Part shown: positions 17,858 to 27,473 of the stretch, piece after piece
How positions within the stretch are numbered: position 1 is the stretch's first letter
Layout of the letters: each line of letters opens with the position of its first letter
Assembly (NCBI RefSeq): GCF_900114615.1
Contig: NZ_FOTS01000033.1
Span: 1-56,488, forward strand
From: Pelosinus propionicus DSM 13327
Lineage (GTDB): Bacteria; Bacillota; Negativicutes; DSM-13327
DNA: 56,488 nucleotides
Direction of reading: 5' to 3'
Program-made: the position numbers and the translations under genes
Notes under the pieces: generated by a model
What the model was told of the DNA's origin: nothing
Seen by the model: only the letters and a program-made list of their open reading frames with translations
The model's database searches: none

Positions 17858-19582
17858 ATGAACTGGTTAAATAATTCTAGAATGGCGATTAAGTTAACTT
17901 TATTGATTTCTGTATTTATGATTTCATTAGCTGCGGTAGGATGTACAGGTTACTATTATTTATTAAAAGCCAGTAATGAGATGAATTCAATGTATAATGC
18001 GTATATGTTGCCAGTACAGTGGCTAAATGATAACCGTAATCAGTCACGGAAAATTGAAGCAGAAATGTTCGATTTGATGATTACTAAAGAAGATAAACAA
18101 AAGAAGCATATAATAGCTGATATTGATTCCCGGGAAAAATTGGCAATTTATAAAAACCTTGAATCCTATGAGAAAATCAGATTGGATGATTTTGAGTCTG
18201 AGACATTAAAGCAGACTTACAGCAATTTAGAAAAATACCGTGTGATAAGGCAGGAGGTTATTAACCTTGCTGTGCAGGACAAAAAAAGCGAAGCATATGA
18301 GTTATATACAAAAGAAGCTCGTCCTGTATTTGATAAACTAAGCATAAATTTACGCGACCTTACCGATTATAGGGAAGAAGCTGCTGATGGAATTAACAAA
18401 CAAAATAAAAATGATTTTGAAAAGGCAATCTTGTGGTTTATTTCCATAATTATAATTGCTATGATAGCGGGAATAGCAGTGGGGTGGATTATTACACGTT
18501 CAATTACCAGGTCGCTTAGTGATGCGGTAGATTTCATAAGCGAATTGGCCAGCGGTGATTTTTCTAAAAAAGTATCGACAAGGAATATGAGTTTGGATAA
18601 TGAATTTGGCAGATTAGCGCAAGCTGTTGATAAAATGAATAAAAATATCGGTGGTTTGATTAAACAAATCTCTCACACTTCTGAACAAGTCGCGGCATCA
18701 TCCGAGCAATTAACGGCCAGTGCTGAACAATCCGCTCAAGCATCCAATCAAGTCGCCATATCAGTGAATAAAGTGGCGCAAGGTGCTGATAATCAACGGT
18801 GCTTAGTTCATTCAACAACAGAAGTTATTGAACAAATGTCCAAGGGAATTAATCAAGTTGCCGAAAATGCTACAGTGGTATCGGCGTCAGCAGAAAGGAC
18901 GGCAAAGGCGGCGAATGATGGTGAACACGCTGTAGAAAAAGCCGTAAAACAAATGGTGATAATTGAGCAGAAAACAAATGCTACCTCCAATACAATTGGC
19001 GAGTTGGAAGAAAAATCAAAACAAATTGGCCAGATTGTTGAAGCCATCTCCAGTATTTCTGGACAAACCAATCTTTTGGCTTTAAATGCAGCGATTGAAG
19101 CGGCTAGAGCAGGAGAAGCTGGCAAAGGTTTTGCGGTTGTTGCCGATGAAGTTCGCAAATTGGCAGAACAATCACAAAAAGCTACGCAACAAATCGCTGA
19201 TTTAATTGGTGAAGTTCAGGAAAAAACCATTGATGCAGTTGTTTTTATGAATGATGGCAAAAAGGAAGTTAATATTGGAACTGAAGTGGTAAGTCTAGCC
19301 GGAAAAAGTTTTCGCGAGATTATTATGATGATTCGAGAAATATCAAACCAAATTCATGAAATATCAGCTGCCATTCAGCAGATAACCAATAGTAGTCAAC
19401 ATATGGTAGGATCTATACAAGAGGTTGATAAAGAAAGCAAGAGTACGGCTGAACAAACACAGACAGTGTCAGCAGCAACGGAGGAGCAGTCTGCATCTAT
19501 TGAAGAGATTGCATCCTCAAGTCAGTACCTGGCAAAGATGGCGGAAAATTTACAAACTGCTATTAATAAATTCAAAATATAA
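17858..19582 (+). CDS. methyl-accepting chemotaxis protein
   Basis: Transmembrane chemoreceptor, about 574 residues. A first membrane helix at residues 10-33, an extracytoplasmic helical domain of the 4HB_MCP type to about residue 190, a second membrane helix ([20 protein letters not shown]), a HAMP segment, and a long signalling coiled coil with the hairpin-tip motif [37 protein letters not shown] split across the usual place. ATG 17858 is preferred: AAGGAG (17841-17846) is too close to GTG 17849. Position between the symporter and hydrolase genes suggests sensing of pectin or rhamnose derivatives; the ligand is unknown. Confidence 0.92.
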   Translation: MNWLNNSRMAIKLTLLISVFMISLAAVGCTGYYYLLKASNEMNSMYNAYMLPVQWLNDNRNQSRKIEAEMFDLMITKEDKQKKHIIADIDSREKLAIYKNLESYEKIRLDDFESETLKQTYSNLEKYRVIRQEVINLAVQDKKSEAYELYTKEARPVFDKLSINLRDLTDYREEAADGINKQNKNDFEKAILWFISIIIIAMIAGIAVGWIITRSITRSLSDAVDFISELASGDFSKKVSTRNMSLDNEFGRLAQAVDKMNKNIGGLIKQISHTSEQVAASSEQLTASAEQSAQASNQVAISVNKVAQGADNQRCLVHSTTEVIEQMSKGINQVAENATVVSASAERTAKAANDGEHAVEKAVKQMVIIEQKTNATSNTIGELEEKSKQIGQIVEAISSISGQTNLLALNAAIEAARAGEAGKGFAVVADEVRKLAEQSQKATQQIADLIGEVQEKTIDAVVFMNDGKKEVNIGTEVVSLAGKSFREIIMMIREISNQIHEISAAIQQITNSSQHMVGSIQEVDKESKSTAEQTQTVSAATEEQSASIEEIASSSQYLAKMAENLQTAINKFKI

Positions 19583-19659
19583 AGTAATACAAAAGAAGTT
19601 TATGATTTTATCCTTGTCGGTCAAGTATTTCGCATAGGAGATTATAAGGAGATTGTCCT

Positions 19660-20150
19660 ATGGAAATTAATAAAAACTTGAATGGAAAAATATAATAAGG
19701 TCTTCTATGTATAATTTTGCTGGCGGCACAGATATGATTGCTGCTGTATGGTTAATGGTATTTTTATACCACTTTCTGTGACGTTATCCATTATAGCAGT
19801 TGCAATCTTAACAGTTACTAGATTTCTGACTTCTTTGCTTAGTCTGATTGTGGGACATATCAGTAATAATTTTTTATAAAAACCCATTAGGGAGAAGAGT
19901 TGGACGAAGAAAATTTTTCTTATTAATATGTATCCCCTTAAGGGCTATGATCATTCCATTAATATGGTGGCCTGGTCAATCTACATTGTATTACTGCATT
20001 GTGTGTGTGCTGGGGTCGTGTATCGGATTACTTTATTTAATTCCTGCCAAAGCTTTATTAGCTGAGATGCCTAGAAGCTTAGATGAAAAGGTGAAAATAA
20101 CCGGTTTGACACAATTTGTGTCAAACTTAACTTCCATTTCAGTCTCTGCA
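19660..20150 (+). pseudogene. truncated GPH-family symporter
   Basis: Third GPH symporter, reduced to its N-terminal part. ATG 19660 has AAGGAG, but the frame meets two TAA codons after 11 residues. It resumes as MYNFAGGTDMIAAVWLMVF, shifts frame near 19768, continues as TLSIIAVAILTVTRFLTS, then shifts again at the T run near 19875 before the family loop YKNPLGRRVGRRKFF. Sequence matching the transporter runs through AKALLAEMPRS and VSNLTSISVSA, then stops abruptly at about 20150, where it joins GH4 sequence. At least three lesions plus a deletion of the C-terminal two thirds make this a clear pseudogene. Confidence 0.8.
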
Positions 20151-21095
20151 AGGCATGGGTTCTTAGTTATACTAATCCTATGTCGGTATGTACAAGAACA
20201 TTGTTTGAAATTTTTCCAGAAATTAAAGCCTTTGGCTGCTGCCATGAAGTTTTCCATGTTCAGAAACTATTTACGCAAATGCTGGAAGATATGGAAGGTA
20301 TTAAGGATATAAAGCGTAAAGAAATAAAAATAAATGTGATTGGTATTAATCATTTTACCTGGAATTAGTGAAGCATCCTATCAAGGAAGAGATTTAATGC
20401 CACTATATGAAAGATTTGCTGATAAATATTATGAAGCAGGGTTCGAACCGTACAAAGATTTTTGGAAATCTAGTTCTTTTGAAAGTGCCCATCGGGTAAA
20501 ATTTGATTTATTTAAGCAATATGGGCTCATTGCAGCAGCTGGCAACCGGCATTTGGCTGAATTTATGCCGCCTAATTATTTACGGGACAAAGAAACGATT
20601 GCTTCCTGGAAAATGCAATTAACGTCGGTTGATTCTCGGATGAAAACCTTAAAAGAAAAAATCAGTGATACTAAAAAAATAATTGCAGGCGAAAAGGACA
20701 TAGAAGTAAAGCCATCAGGTGAAGAAGGCGTTGAAATTATTCTAGCATTGCTAGGCTTAAAAGATACAGTCAGCAACGTAAATATACCTAACAAAGGGCA
20801 AATAGGCAATCTTCCATTAGGCAGCATAGTTGAAACAAATGCGCTAATACAAAGAAATAGCATTAGACCTGTCTATGCTGGCAAGCTTCCATTAGATATA
20901 TTAAACATTGTACAACGGCATGCGATCAATCAAGAATCAATTGTAAAAGCAGCATTAACTAAAGATAAAAAATTAGCATTTAATACTTTTGTAAATGAGC
21001 CATTGGTTAGCATTTCAAGAAGCCAGGCTGAAAAATTATTTGCAGAAATGCTTAATAACACAAATAAATATTTGAAAGAATGGGATTTATCGTGA
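20151..21095 (+). pseudogene. GH4 glycosidase (alpha-galacturonidase-like) lacking its N terminus
   Basis: C-terminal two thirds of a family 4 NAD- and Mn-dependent glycosidase. From 20150 the frame reads KAWVLSYTNPMSVCTRT, then GCCHEVF (metal-binding Cys and His), INVIGINHFTW. It then breaks: one extra A near 20363 turns TWISEASY into a TAG stop. In the next frame it runs to 21095 (ASYQGRDLMPLYERF ... EWDLS). The Rossmann-type NAD-binding region of roughly 150 residues is missing, having been deleted together with the end of the upstream transporter. In a pectin island this GH4 is most likely the LplD-like alpha-galacturonidase group, but alpha-glucosidase-type GH4 cannot be excluded. Not expected to be functional. 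Confidence 0.8.
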
Positions 21096-23563
21096 TGTTA
21101 GAAAAATTAAAGCAGGAATTTTCTAGTCCCAACGAAGAGTTTTCATTGATTCCTTTTTGGTTTTTAAATAGCTCCTTAGATAAAGAAGCACTGTTAAAAA
21201 AAATAAAAGAGTTTAAAAGTAAGGGATTAGACGGATTTGTAATTCATCCTCGAATAGGATTATCAAAAGATATTTCTTATCTAGGGGAAAAATATATGCA
21301 TTTTGTTAGATTCATAGTTGAAGAGGCAAAAAAACTGAACATGAAAGTAGTATTATACGATGAAGGAATGTATCCGTCAGGTTCTGCCCATGGGAAAGTG
21401 GTAGAAAATAATCCGGAATATGCAGCTCGTGGTCTACGGATGGCTCAGCATAAATGCCAAGGTTATACTGAGATATACGAAGAAATAGAAGGTGATGAAG
21501 AGTGTATTTTAAGTGTAGCTGCCAAGAAAACAGCAGAAAATACAATAGATTTTCAAAGTGCCATAAAGTTGTATTCAAATGATAGAAAAGTTGTTTTTAC
21601 TCCGACAGATATGGGAGAGTGGGTAATCATTTCCCTGATAGCAACGTTTTCTGAGGGAACAATACGTGGTATTCATTTTGGTGAAGACGATGGTGAAAGA
21701 GATGCGCCGCTAGCAGCTGATTTACTAAATGAAGATGCTATGAAGAAATTTATTACGGTGACTCATGAAGCTTATTATGCTGTTTTAAAAGAGCATTTTG
21801 GTAATACTGTTATTGCTATGTTTACAGATGAACCTAATATTTTGGGCAGATGTGTGGATGGAAATAAGATAAAACCTTGGACGACAGGTTTTATGGATTG
21901 GTATAAAAGCCAGGGAAATGAAGAGCTGGATGTCCTGGCGTTATGGTTTGATGTTGGCGTAGATAGTGAATTGAAAAGAAGAAATTTCAAAAAAGCTGTC
22001 AATAAAAAATTGGAGTTCTCGTATTACAAACCGATTTCTGATTGGTGTGAAAAGCATAATATAGCATTAACTGGGCATCCTGAGGCAAGTGATGATATAG
22101 GTTGTTTGAAGTATTTTCAAATTCCTGGACAAGATGTTGTTTGGCGTTGGATTGGTCCAGAAGATAATAAAGGCATTGAAGGGCAACATAGTACCATGGG
22201 AAAATGTGCTTCTGATGCCGCTAGGCATCTAGGCAGACGAAGGAACGCCAATGAATGTTTTGGATGTTGTGGGCCTGACGGACGTCAGTGGGAATTTTCA
22301 GCTGATGATATGAAGTGGTTTATGGATTGGTTATTTGTCAGAGGAACTAATCTTTTATATCCACATGCCTTTTTGTACTCCATTGAGGGAGACAAGAGAA
22401 CTAATGAGCGCCCGCCAGATGTAGGACCGAATAACTTGTGGTGGAAAGATTATAATATTATCGCAACGTATGGCAAAAGAATGTCTTGGCTTATGACTGA
22501 CAATGTGAATGTTACTTCGGTAGCTGTATTGTGCGAAGAGGATCATTTGCCCTGGCATATAGTAAAACCTTTATATCAAAACCAGATAGAATTTAATTAC
22601 CTGGAAGACAATGTACTAATAAATAGCTGTATATTATCTAAGGAATTTATTAAAATTCAGGAACAAAATTATGATACGGTGATAATAGAAGACCTAAGTA
22701 AATTAGATAGCAAGCTAAACGAGATCTTGAATCGTTTTTCCCAAAATGGAGGTTGTATTATAGTATATAACCCTAATAATAAAAAACATGCATTAAAAAA
22801 TGCAATCGAGATAGAAAAATATGAGGATGTAGTTAACTGTCTAGGGGAAATGGGTAAAAAACATATTTCATTGCTGCCGTATAATCCTGATTTGCGGGTA
22901 AGCCATGTTATAAAAGAGGGGATCGATTTTTACTTATTGGTAAATGAAGGTGAAAAAACTATCGAAGGTGAACTCTCAATCAGAAATATTGGATATTTTG
23001 AAAAATGGGATTCTTGGAGTGGTAAAATAGAAGAATTGGAATTAGACAGGATAGATACAGAGAACTCAGTAATTCCTATACACATCAAAAGGCGGGATTC
23101 TATTATAATATGTGTCAATAAAAGAAGAGAGGCTAAGTTCGCTAAAAAAAAGGAAGTATTAGAAGCTAAAACTGTGGATATAAATGAGGCATGGACTTTA
23201 AAAAGACCTTCAATGGAGAATATTATATGTGGGAAATTAATATCATGGACGGAATATGAGGATATGAAATGCTTTTCAGGAGAAGCAGTTTATGAAACTT
23301 CGTCTAAGGTAGAAGACGTTTCACAGATAAAAAAGGCCCTGTTAGATTTAGGTGAAGTGTGGGAAATCGCAAAAGTCTATATCAATGAAAAAGAAGTAGG
23401 AATTAAAATGTGGGCTCCGTTTGAATATGATGTTACTAATTTTATGACATCCACAGAATTTAAATTGAAGATCGAAGTAACGAATAGTATTAGTAATAAA
23501 ATTTCAAAAACACAAGTTAAGTCAGGGTTTTTAGGACCAGTTACATTAAGATTGTTTTATTAG
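21095..23563 (+). CDS. GH106-like glycoside hydrolase (putative alpha-L-rhamnosidase)
   Basis: 822-residue protein resembling family 106 alpha-L-rhamnosidases. The N-terminal barrel begins SLIPFWFLNSSLDKEALLKK, then GLDGFVIHPRIGL, VVLYDEGMYPSG and AMFTDEPNI; the middle part contains NECFGCCGPDGRQW and LYPHAFLYSI; the C-terminal part is a beta-sandwich/galactose-binding-like fold (DLGEVWEIAKVYINE, APFEYDVTNFM). No signal peptide, so cytoplasmic. I choose ATG 21095, which overlaps the stop of the GH4 frame as TGATG, over ATG 21080. It probably releases rhamnose from oligomers to feed the rha pathway. Intact despite broken genes on both sides; activity is inferred from family and context. Confidence 0.78.
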   Translation: MLEKLKQEFSSPNEEFSLIPFWFLNSSLDKEALLKKIKEFKSKGLDGFVIHPRIGLSKDISYLGEKYMHFVRFIVEEAKKLNMKVVLYDEGMYPSGSAHGKVVENNPEYAARGLRMAQHKCQGYTEIYEEIEGDEECILSVAAKKTAENTIDFQSAIKLYSNDRKVVFTPTDMGEWVIISLIATFSEGTIRGIHFGEDDGERDAPLAADLLNEDAMKKFITVTHEAYYAVLKEHFGNTVIAMFTDEPNILGRCVDGNKIKPWTTGFMDWYKSQGNEELDVLALWFDVGVDSELKRRNFKKAVNKKLEFSYYKPISDWCEKHNIALTGHPEASDDIGCLKYFQIPGQDVVWRWIGPEDNKGIEGQHSTMGKCASDAARHLGRRRNANECFGCCGPDGRQWEFSADDMKWFMDWLFVRGTNLLYPHAFLYSIEGDKRTNERPPDVGPNNLWWKDYNIIATYGKRMSWLMTDNVNVTSVAVLCEEDHLPWHIVKPLYQNQIEFNYLEDNVLINSCILSKEFIKIQEQNYDTVIIEDLSKLDSKLNEILNRFSQNGGCIIVYNPNNKKHALKNAIEIEKYEDVVNCLGEMGKKHISLLPYNPDLRVSHVIKEGIDFYLLVNEGEKTIEGELSIRNIGYFEKWDSWSGKIEELELDRIDTENSVIPIHIKRRDSIIICVNKRREAKFAKKKEVLEAKTVDINEAWTLKRPSMENIICGKLISWTEYEDMKCFSGEAVYETSSKVEDVSQIKKALLDLGEVWEIAKVYINEKEVGIKMWAPFEYDVTNFMTSTEFKLKIEVTNSISNKISKTQVKSGFLGPVTLRLFY

Positions 23564-23660
23564 ATCCCAATCACAATTTGGTTTCTGAAAGCTGAGATGA
23601 AGCTATAACATCAGCATTTTCTGACATAGATTAGTAAAAATAGTTTAGGGAGATATAGAA

Positions 23661-24881
23661 ATGGCTAAAGAAAAACAGCGAGAATTTAAAGTTTTGGATT
23701 ATGGAGCTAAGCCTGATGGAAAAATTCTTTGTACAAATTCAATTCAGAATGCAATCGATAGAGCAGCTACAGCTGGCGGAGGGGTTGTTGCTTTTTCAAA
23801 AGGAATATACCTGACTGGAGCCATATTTTTAAAATCTAATGTAGAGATGGTAATTGATGAAGGTGTTGAGATAAGAGGAGTGGTAGATGAAACAGCTTAT
23901 CCTACTATTTGGTCAAGAGTTGCGGGCATCGAAATGGATTGGCCTAGTGGTTTGATAAACGTATGTGGCCAGAATAATGTTAAAATTACCGGGGCAGGAC
24001 TTATAAATGGGCAAGGAGAATATTGGTGGGATAAGTATTGGGGAGAGGATAAATTAGGTGGTATGAGAAAGGATTATACTGCTAAAGGGGTACGATGGGC
24101 TGTAGATTATGACTGCGAAAGACCAAGAAACATTATAGTTTTGAACTCTTCAGAAGTTATACTGGAAAAATTTAATTCAATTCGCTCTCCATTTTGGAAT
24201 ATACATATATGTTATTCTGACAAAGTTCATGTGGATGGGTTAAAGATAAGAGAAAATAAAGGTTCTAGCACCGATGGAATTGATATAGATTCTTCTTCCA
24301 ACGTTCTTGTAGAAAATTGTTATATAGAGTGCAATGATGATAATTTGTGTATAAAATCCGGAGGAGATGCTGATGGTCTGCGTGTGAATAGAGTGGCAGA
24401 AAATATTGTGATTCGAGGTTGTGAGACGGGTTTAGGAGGAGGAATCACTATAGGGAGTGAAACTTCTGGAGGCGTTCGTAATGTAGAAATATACAATATT
24501 AAAGCCAAAGGTACAGAGAATGGCTTGAGATTTAAATCTGCAAGGACGCGAGGAGGAGTTATTGAGAACATACATGTTCATGACGTAGAGATGATAGATG
24601 TTCCTAATCCATTTTCATTTCAGCTTAATTGGAATCCAAGCTATAGTTATGCTGTAATCCCAGAAGATTAGGATGGAGAGGTACCTGCTCATTGGAAAGT
24701 GTTAGCTAAAACCGTGGAGCCACCAGAGATGGGGATTCCTGAATTTAGAAATATCAACATTAACAATATAGAAGTTAAAAGCTTTAGTAAAATATCTGTT
24801 AAAAAAGAGAATAAAAAGCAACCGTTTTCTACTAAATGCAAAAGATTGGATAATGGGAAATGTTATACTGCGAACAGCTAA
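23661..24881 (+). pseudogene. GH28 polygalacturonase-like gene with in-frame TAG
   Basis: Right-handed beta-helix GH28 family. Intact frame from ATG 23661 (KVLDYGAKPDGK, GGGVVAFSKGIYLTGAIFLKS, GAGLINGQGEYWWDKYW, GSSTDGIDIDSS, NDDNLCIKSG, GGGITIGSETSGGVRNV, RFKSARTRGG) to a TAG at 24669-24671. The same frame then carries on as family-like sequence (DGEVPAHWKVLAKTVEPP.GIPEFRNI) until TAA at 24881, where the C terminus is lost. The catalytic-region His of classical polygalacturonases (GHG) is replaced by Gly, as in some rhamnogalacturonan-type members. No signal peptide. Most likely a decaying gene; translation to 24671 would give 336 residues. Confidence 0.78.
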
Positions 24882-24888
24882 CCAAGGT

Positions 24889-25075
24889 TCAATCTTGACC
24901 AATAATAGCCGCTCCTATGGCAAGACCTGCATCAACGGCCCCGACCAAACTCCCTTCGATACTCTCATGGATGATCTGATGGCTGCCATTTTTCTCACAA
25001 GCAGTATATGCTTTATAAAAATCAGCAACAAAGACCAAAAATACAGGGGGCTTGTGCAATCCAAGGTTGCCCTCC
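24889..25075 (-). pseudogene. NfsA/NfrA-type nitroreductase, internal fragment (inverted)
   Basis: On the minus strand the reading gives KPPVFLVFVADFYKAYTA followed by SLVGAVDAGLAIGAAII, which matches the central part of NfsA/NfrA flavin reductases (PVFLVFCAD, then LVGAVDAALAAQNA). It ends at 24889 by running into the boundary with the GH28 remnant, without the expected AESLGLG continuation, and has no own start. The matching C-terminal piece of the same family lies next door on the opposite strand, which implies an inversion inside a former gene. Assignment is by motif recognition. Confidence 0.55.
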
Positions 25076-25239
25076 TGTCCATTCAGCATGAATATGATGC
25101 TGTCATGTCGAAATATTATAGTGAGCGTGGCGATAAGGATACAAATTGGAGCAAACAAGTCGCAAATGCATATAAACAGGTATATTTTCCCGATGTTTAT
25201 CCAACCATGAAGAAACAAGGATTTACGAATGATAAGTAA
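25076..25239 (+). pseudogene. NfsA/NfrA-type nitroreductase, C-terminal fragment
   Basis: On the plus strand the reading HEYDAVMSKYYSERG, DTNWSKQVANAY and MKKQGFTNDK matches the C-terminal end of NfsA/NfrA nitroreductases (YD-VM--YY--R, WS-Q, L-KQGF). It stops naturally at 25239. The 128-codon frame starting at 24853 upstream is not coding in this sense before about 25045-25075. No ribosome binding site. It belongs with the opposite-strand fragment at 24889-25075. Confidence 0.55.
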
Positions 25240-25294
25240 ATTCTTCTTAGTGTTAACTGAATACTGCTAGAGAAGGTACATTAATTGGTAATAA

Positions 25295-25338
25295 AAAAGG
25301 ATATACATTCAAGGATGTCTCTGAGTGTATATCCTTTT
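25295..25338. terminator. bidirectional terminator
   Basis: AAAAGGATATACATTC (25295-25310) pairs with GAGTGTATATCCTTTT (25323-25338) with one G-T wobble. A/T runs on both sides let it serve both the nitroreductase fragment and the convergent gene at 25357. Confidence 0.75.
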
Positions 25339-25356
25339 CATATAAACCAAAGCTGT

Positions 25357-26172
25357 TTACTGCCAGATGATCTGAAGCGGTTTTCGCTCGACAAGCCGTT
25401 TATATGTATATTTGGGGTAGCCGACCATGATGCCCCCAGTAACCGCCATACCTTCAGGCAATTTCAGAAGATCGAGCAGGGGCTGATAACCGGATAAAGC
25501 ACAGGCTTCAAAGAATCCTGCCCAACAGGTTCCTAATCCAAGTGTCGGTGCATATAGTTCAGCATATCCCAAGGAAAAGTGAGTATTATCACGACCGCGA
25601 GGCATAAAGTCTCGTGGAGCAATGGCTGCAACTAGACAGGGAGCACCGCGGAGGATACCGTCATGGCCTGTTTTGCGATATTTGTTCACAATCCCTTTGA
25701 AGTAAGGAGCCATTGGGGAAGCTGCCTTAACGGCTTCTTCCATCCACTGGATGGTTGCAGCGGTAATACCTTTTAGCGTATCAGGGTTATCGATCACGCA
25801 ATAGGTGAGCCCTTGGGAATTGCCGCCCGTTGGTGCCAGTCTGGCTACGTTGAGAAGCTGCAGCAGTTTCTCTTTTGGGACTGCGGATGACTTATAGCAG
25901 CGGATCGAACGTCGAGAGCGCAGGAACGTTGCGGCGGTCTTTGCATCGAGTACAGGAGGGCCTTCTAAGGATACTTGATTCGATAAAGGGGCTTTTAAAT
26001 TATTTAAAGCTTCTCGCGGACAGACGGCCACGCAGTGACCACAGGCAATACAGTGGTTTCCTGTGTCTTCCGGGCCATGTTTTCCCATTTGGATAACATC
26101 TGTGGGACATACGCTGGTACAGATACTGCAGCGGATACATTTTTCTTGGTCGACTTGAATGATGGAGTCCAT
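25357..26172 (-). CDS. ferredoxin-domain nitroreductase
   Basis: 271-residue flavoprotein fusion. Residues 1-55 are a bacterial 2x[4Fe-4S] ferredoxin with C12-x2-C15-x2-C18-x3-C22 and C41-x2-C44-x2-C47-x3-C51. Residues 75-271 are an FMN-binding nitroreductase fold (SRRSIRCYK, VARLAPTGGNSQ, LGLGTCWAGFFEACA, VGYPKYTYKR). Such fusions are common in anaerobes and transfer electrons from the clusters to FMN; the physiological acceptor is generally unknown. Start ATG at 26172. It is divergent from the LysR gene at 26451, which may control it. Function beyond redox is not assigned. Confidence 0.88.
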   Translation of the reverse strand: MDSIIQVDQEKCIRCSICTSVCPTDVIQMGKHGPEDTGNHCIACGHCVAVCPREALNNLKAPLSNQVSLEGPPVLDAKTAATFLRSRRSIRCYKSSAVPKEKLLQLLNVARLAPTGGNSQGLTYCVIDNPDTLKGITAATIQWMEEAVKAASPMAPYFKGIVNKYRKTGHDGILRGAPCLVAAIAPRDFMPRGRDNTHFSLGYAELYAPTLGLGTCWAGFFEACALSGYQPLLDLLKLPEGMAVTGGIMVGYPKYTYKRLVERKPLQIIWQ

Positions 26173-26450
26173 AATGATGATTCCTTCTTTCTATCGTTTT
26201 TTCCCAAATCTTCAGCCTTTATCTTTGCAGGTATGCAATTAGCTTGCTTTTTAGCAGTTGAAATATGCAGGGCTATAATCTGTCGGCAGAAAATTTAGCT
26301 TATCATTACTATAACATAGAATGGAAAACAAGAATATGCGCATTTCATAGGAGGTAGACTTTATTTGCATTTTACGATACTATACTATTAACCCAAGTTG
26401 AAATCGGCAGAGAGCACGTTCTGCCAGTTTGTGAGAGGAAGTGATAGGAT
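26173..26450. promoter_or_regulatory. divergent promoter region of nitroreductase and LysR genes
   Basis: A 278-base AT-rich gap between divergent genes, the usual site for LysR-type operator control. I saw no unambiguous promoter or T-N11-A site that I would place exactly. Confidence 0.35.
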
Positions 26451-27338
26451 TTGGAATTTCGTCAGCTAAAGACGTTTATGAGTATAGTAAATTTAGGGAG
26501 CTTCTCACAAGCAGCCCAATTTTTAGGGTATACGCAATCGAGTGTAACGACTCATATTCAGCTTCTGGAGAAAGAATTAAATACGATTCTTTTTGAACGG
26601 TTCGGGCATCAGCTGATGCTGACAACAGATGGGGAAAGACTCTATGATTATGCAGAGAAAATTACCAAGCTGGCTGATGATGCTAAAAATGAGTTTGATC
26701 ATTTTGAAATTCCCCGAGGACCAATCATGATTGGCATGCCAGAGTCTTTATGTGTATATTATTTAACCGATTTGCTGCAGGAATATACATTGCTGTATCC
26801 AGATGTTCAATTAAAAGTGAAGTTCGGCATAGGCAGTGATTTTCGAAATCTCCTGCGAAAAAATATGATGGATTTTGCTTTTTTTCATGAGAAAGATTCA
26901 TCCGATACCGATTTGATCAGTACATTATTATGGGATGAACCCATGGGAATGCTGGCGTCACCAGATCATGCTCTTGCAGCCTGTCATAACGTGCAGATCA
27001 AAGATTTGCAGGAACAGCGACTGATTTTTATGGAATCGGGAACGGCTTATCAAACTGCTTTGGAAGAAGGTTTGGCAAAAGCTGAAATTGTTCCTAAAAC
27101 CATTTTGGAAATCTGTCATATTCAAACGATTAAGCAAATGGTAATTAATAATTTAGGAATTACCGTATTGCCTTTAGCTGCTGCAGCTGAAGAGTTAAAA
27201 GCAGGTATATTGATTCAACTGCCGTGGCAGGGAGTCGAGCTTGAGACAAATGCATATTTAGCGTATCATAAGGATAAGTGGCTCTCTCATGGAATACGAG
27301 CTTTTATTCGCCTGATGGAAGAACGATTGCTTAAATAA
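26451..27338 (+). CDS. LysR-family transcriptional regulator
   Basis: 295 residues, standard LTTR size. Winged helix-turn-helix at residues 1-60 (MEFRQLKTFMSIV, GSFSQAAQFLGYTQSSVTTHIQLLEKEL), linker helix, then a periplasmic-binding-protein-like effector domain (PIMIGMPESLCVYYLTDLL, MGMLASPDHALA, LGITVLPLAAA). The start is TTG at 26451, consistent with the family's usual N terminus and with GAGAGGAAG upstream. Lying between a divergent nitroreductase and the pxp genes, it could regulate either; control of pxpB-pxpC 136 bases downstream is my inference. Confidence 0.9.
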   Translation: MEFRQLKTFMSIVNLGSFSQAAQFLGYTQSSVTTHIQLLEKELNTILFERFGHQLMLTTDGERLYDYAEKITKLADDAKNEFDHFEIPRGPIMIGMPESLCVYYLTDLLQEYTLLYPDVQLKVKFGIGSDFRNLLRKNMMDFAFFHEKDSSDTDLISTLLWDEPMGMLASPDHALAACHNVQIKDLQEQRLIFMESGTAYQTALEEGLAKAEIVPKTILEICHIQTIKQMVINNLGITVLPLAAAAEELKAGILIQLPWQGVELETNAYLAYHKDKWLSHGIRAFIRLMEERLLK

Positions 27339-27409
27339 TACAGCAGGTCTTGTTTTTCAGATGATCCTATGGTAAAGTGATTTCATAATTTAGCAAACGA
27401 ATAGCGATG

Positions 27410-27445
27410 GAGCTATAAATGCATGCATTTATGGCTCTCTTTCTT
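27410..27445 (+). terminator. leader hairpin with T-rich tail before pxpB
   Basis: GAGCTATAAATGCA (27410-27423) pairs with the adjacent TGCATTTATGGCTC (27424-27437) with one wobble, followed by TCTTTCTT. It either ends the LysR transcript or is an attenuator in the pxpB leader; a CATAAT box at 27384-27389 would put the transcription start just before it. Confidence 0.6.
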
Positions 27446-27473
27446 ATAAGTAAAGAAATGGAGTGAGCTGGAA

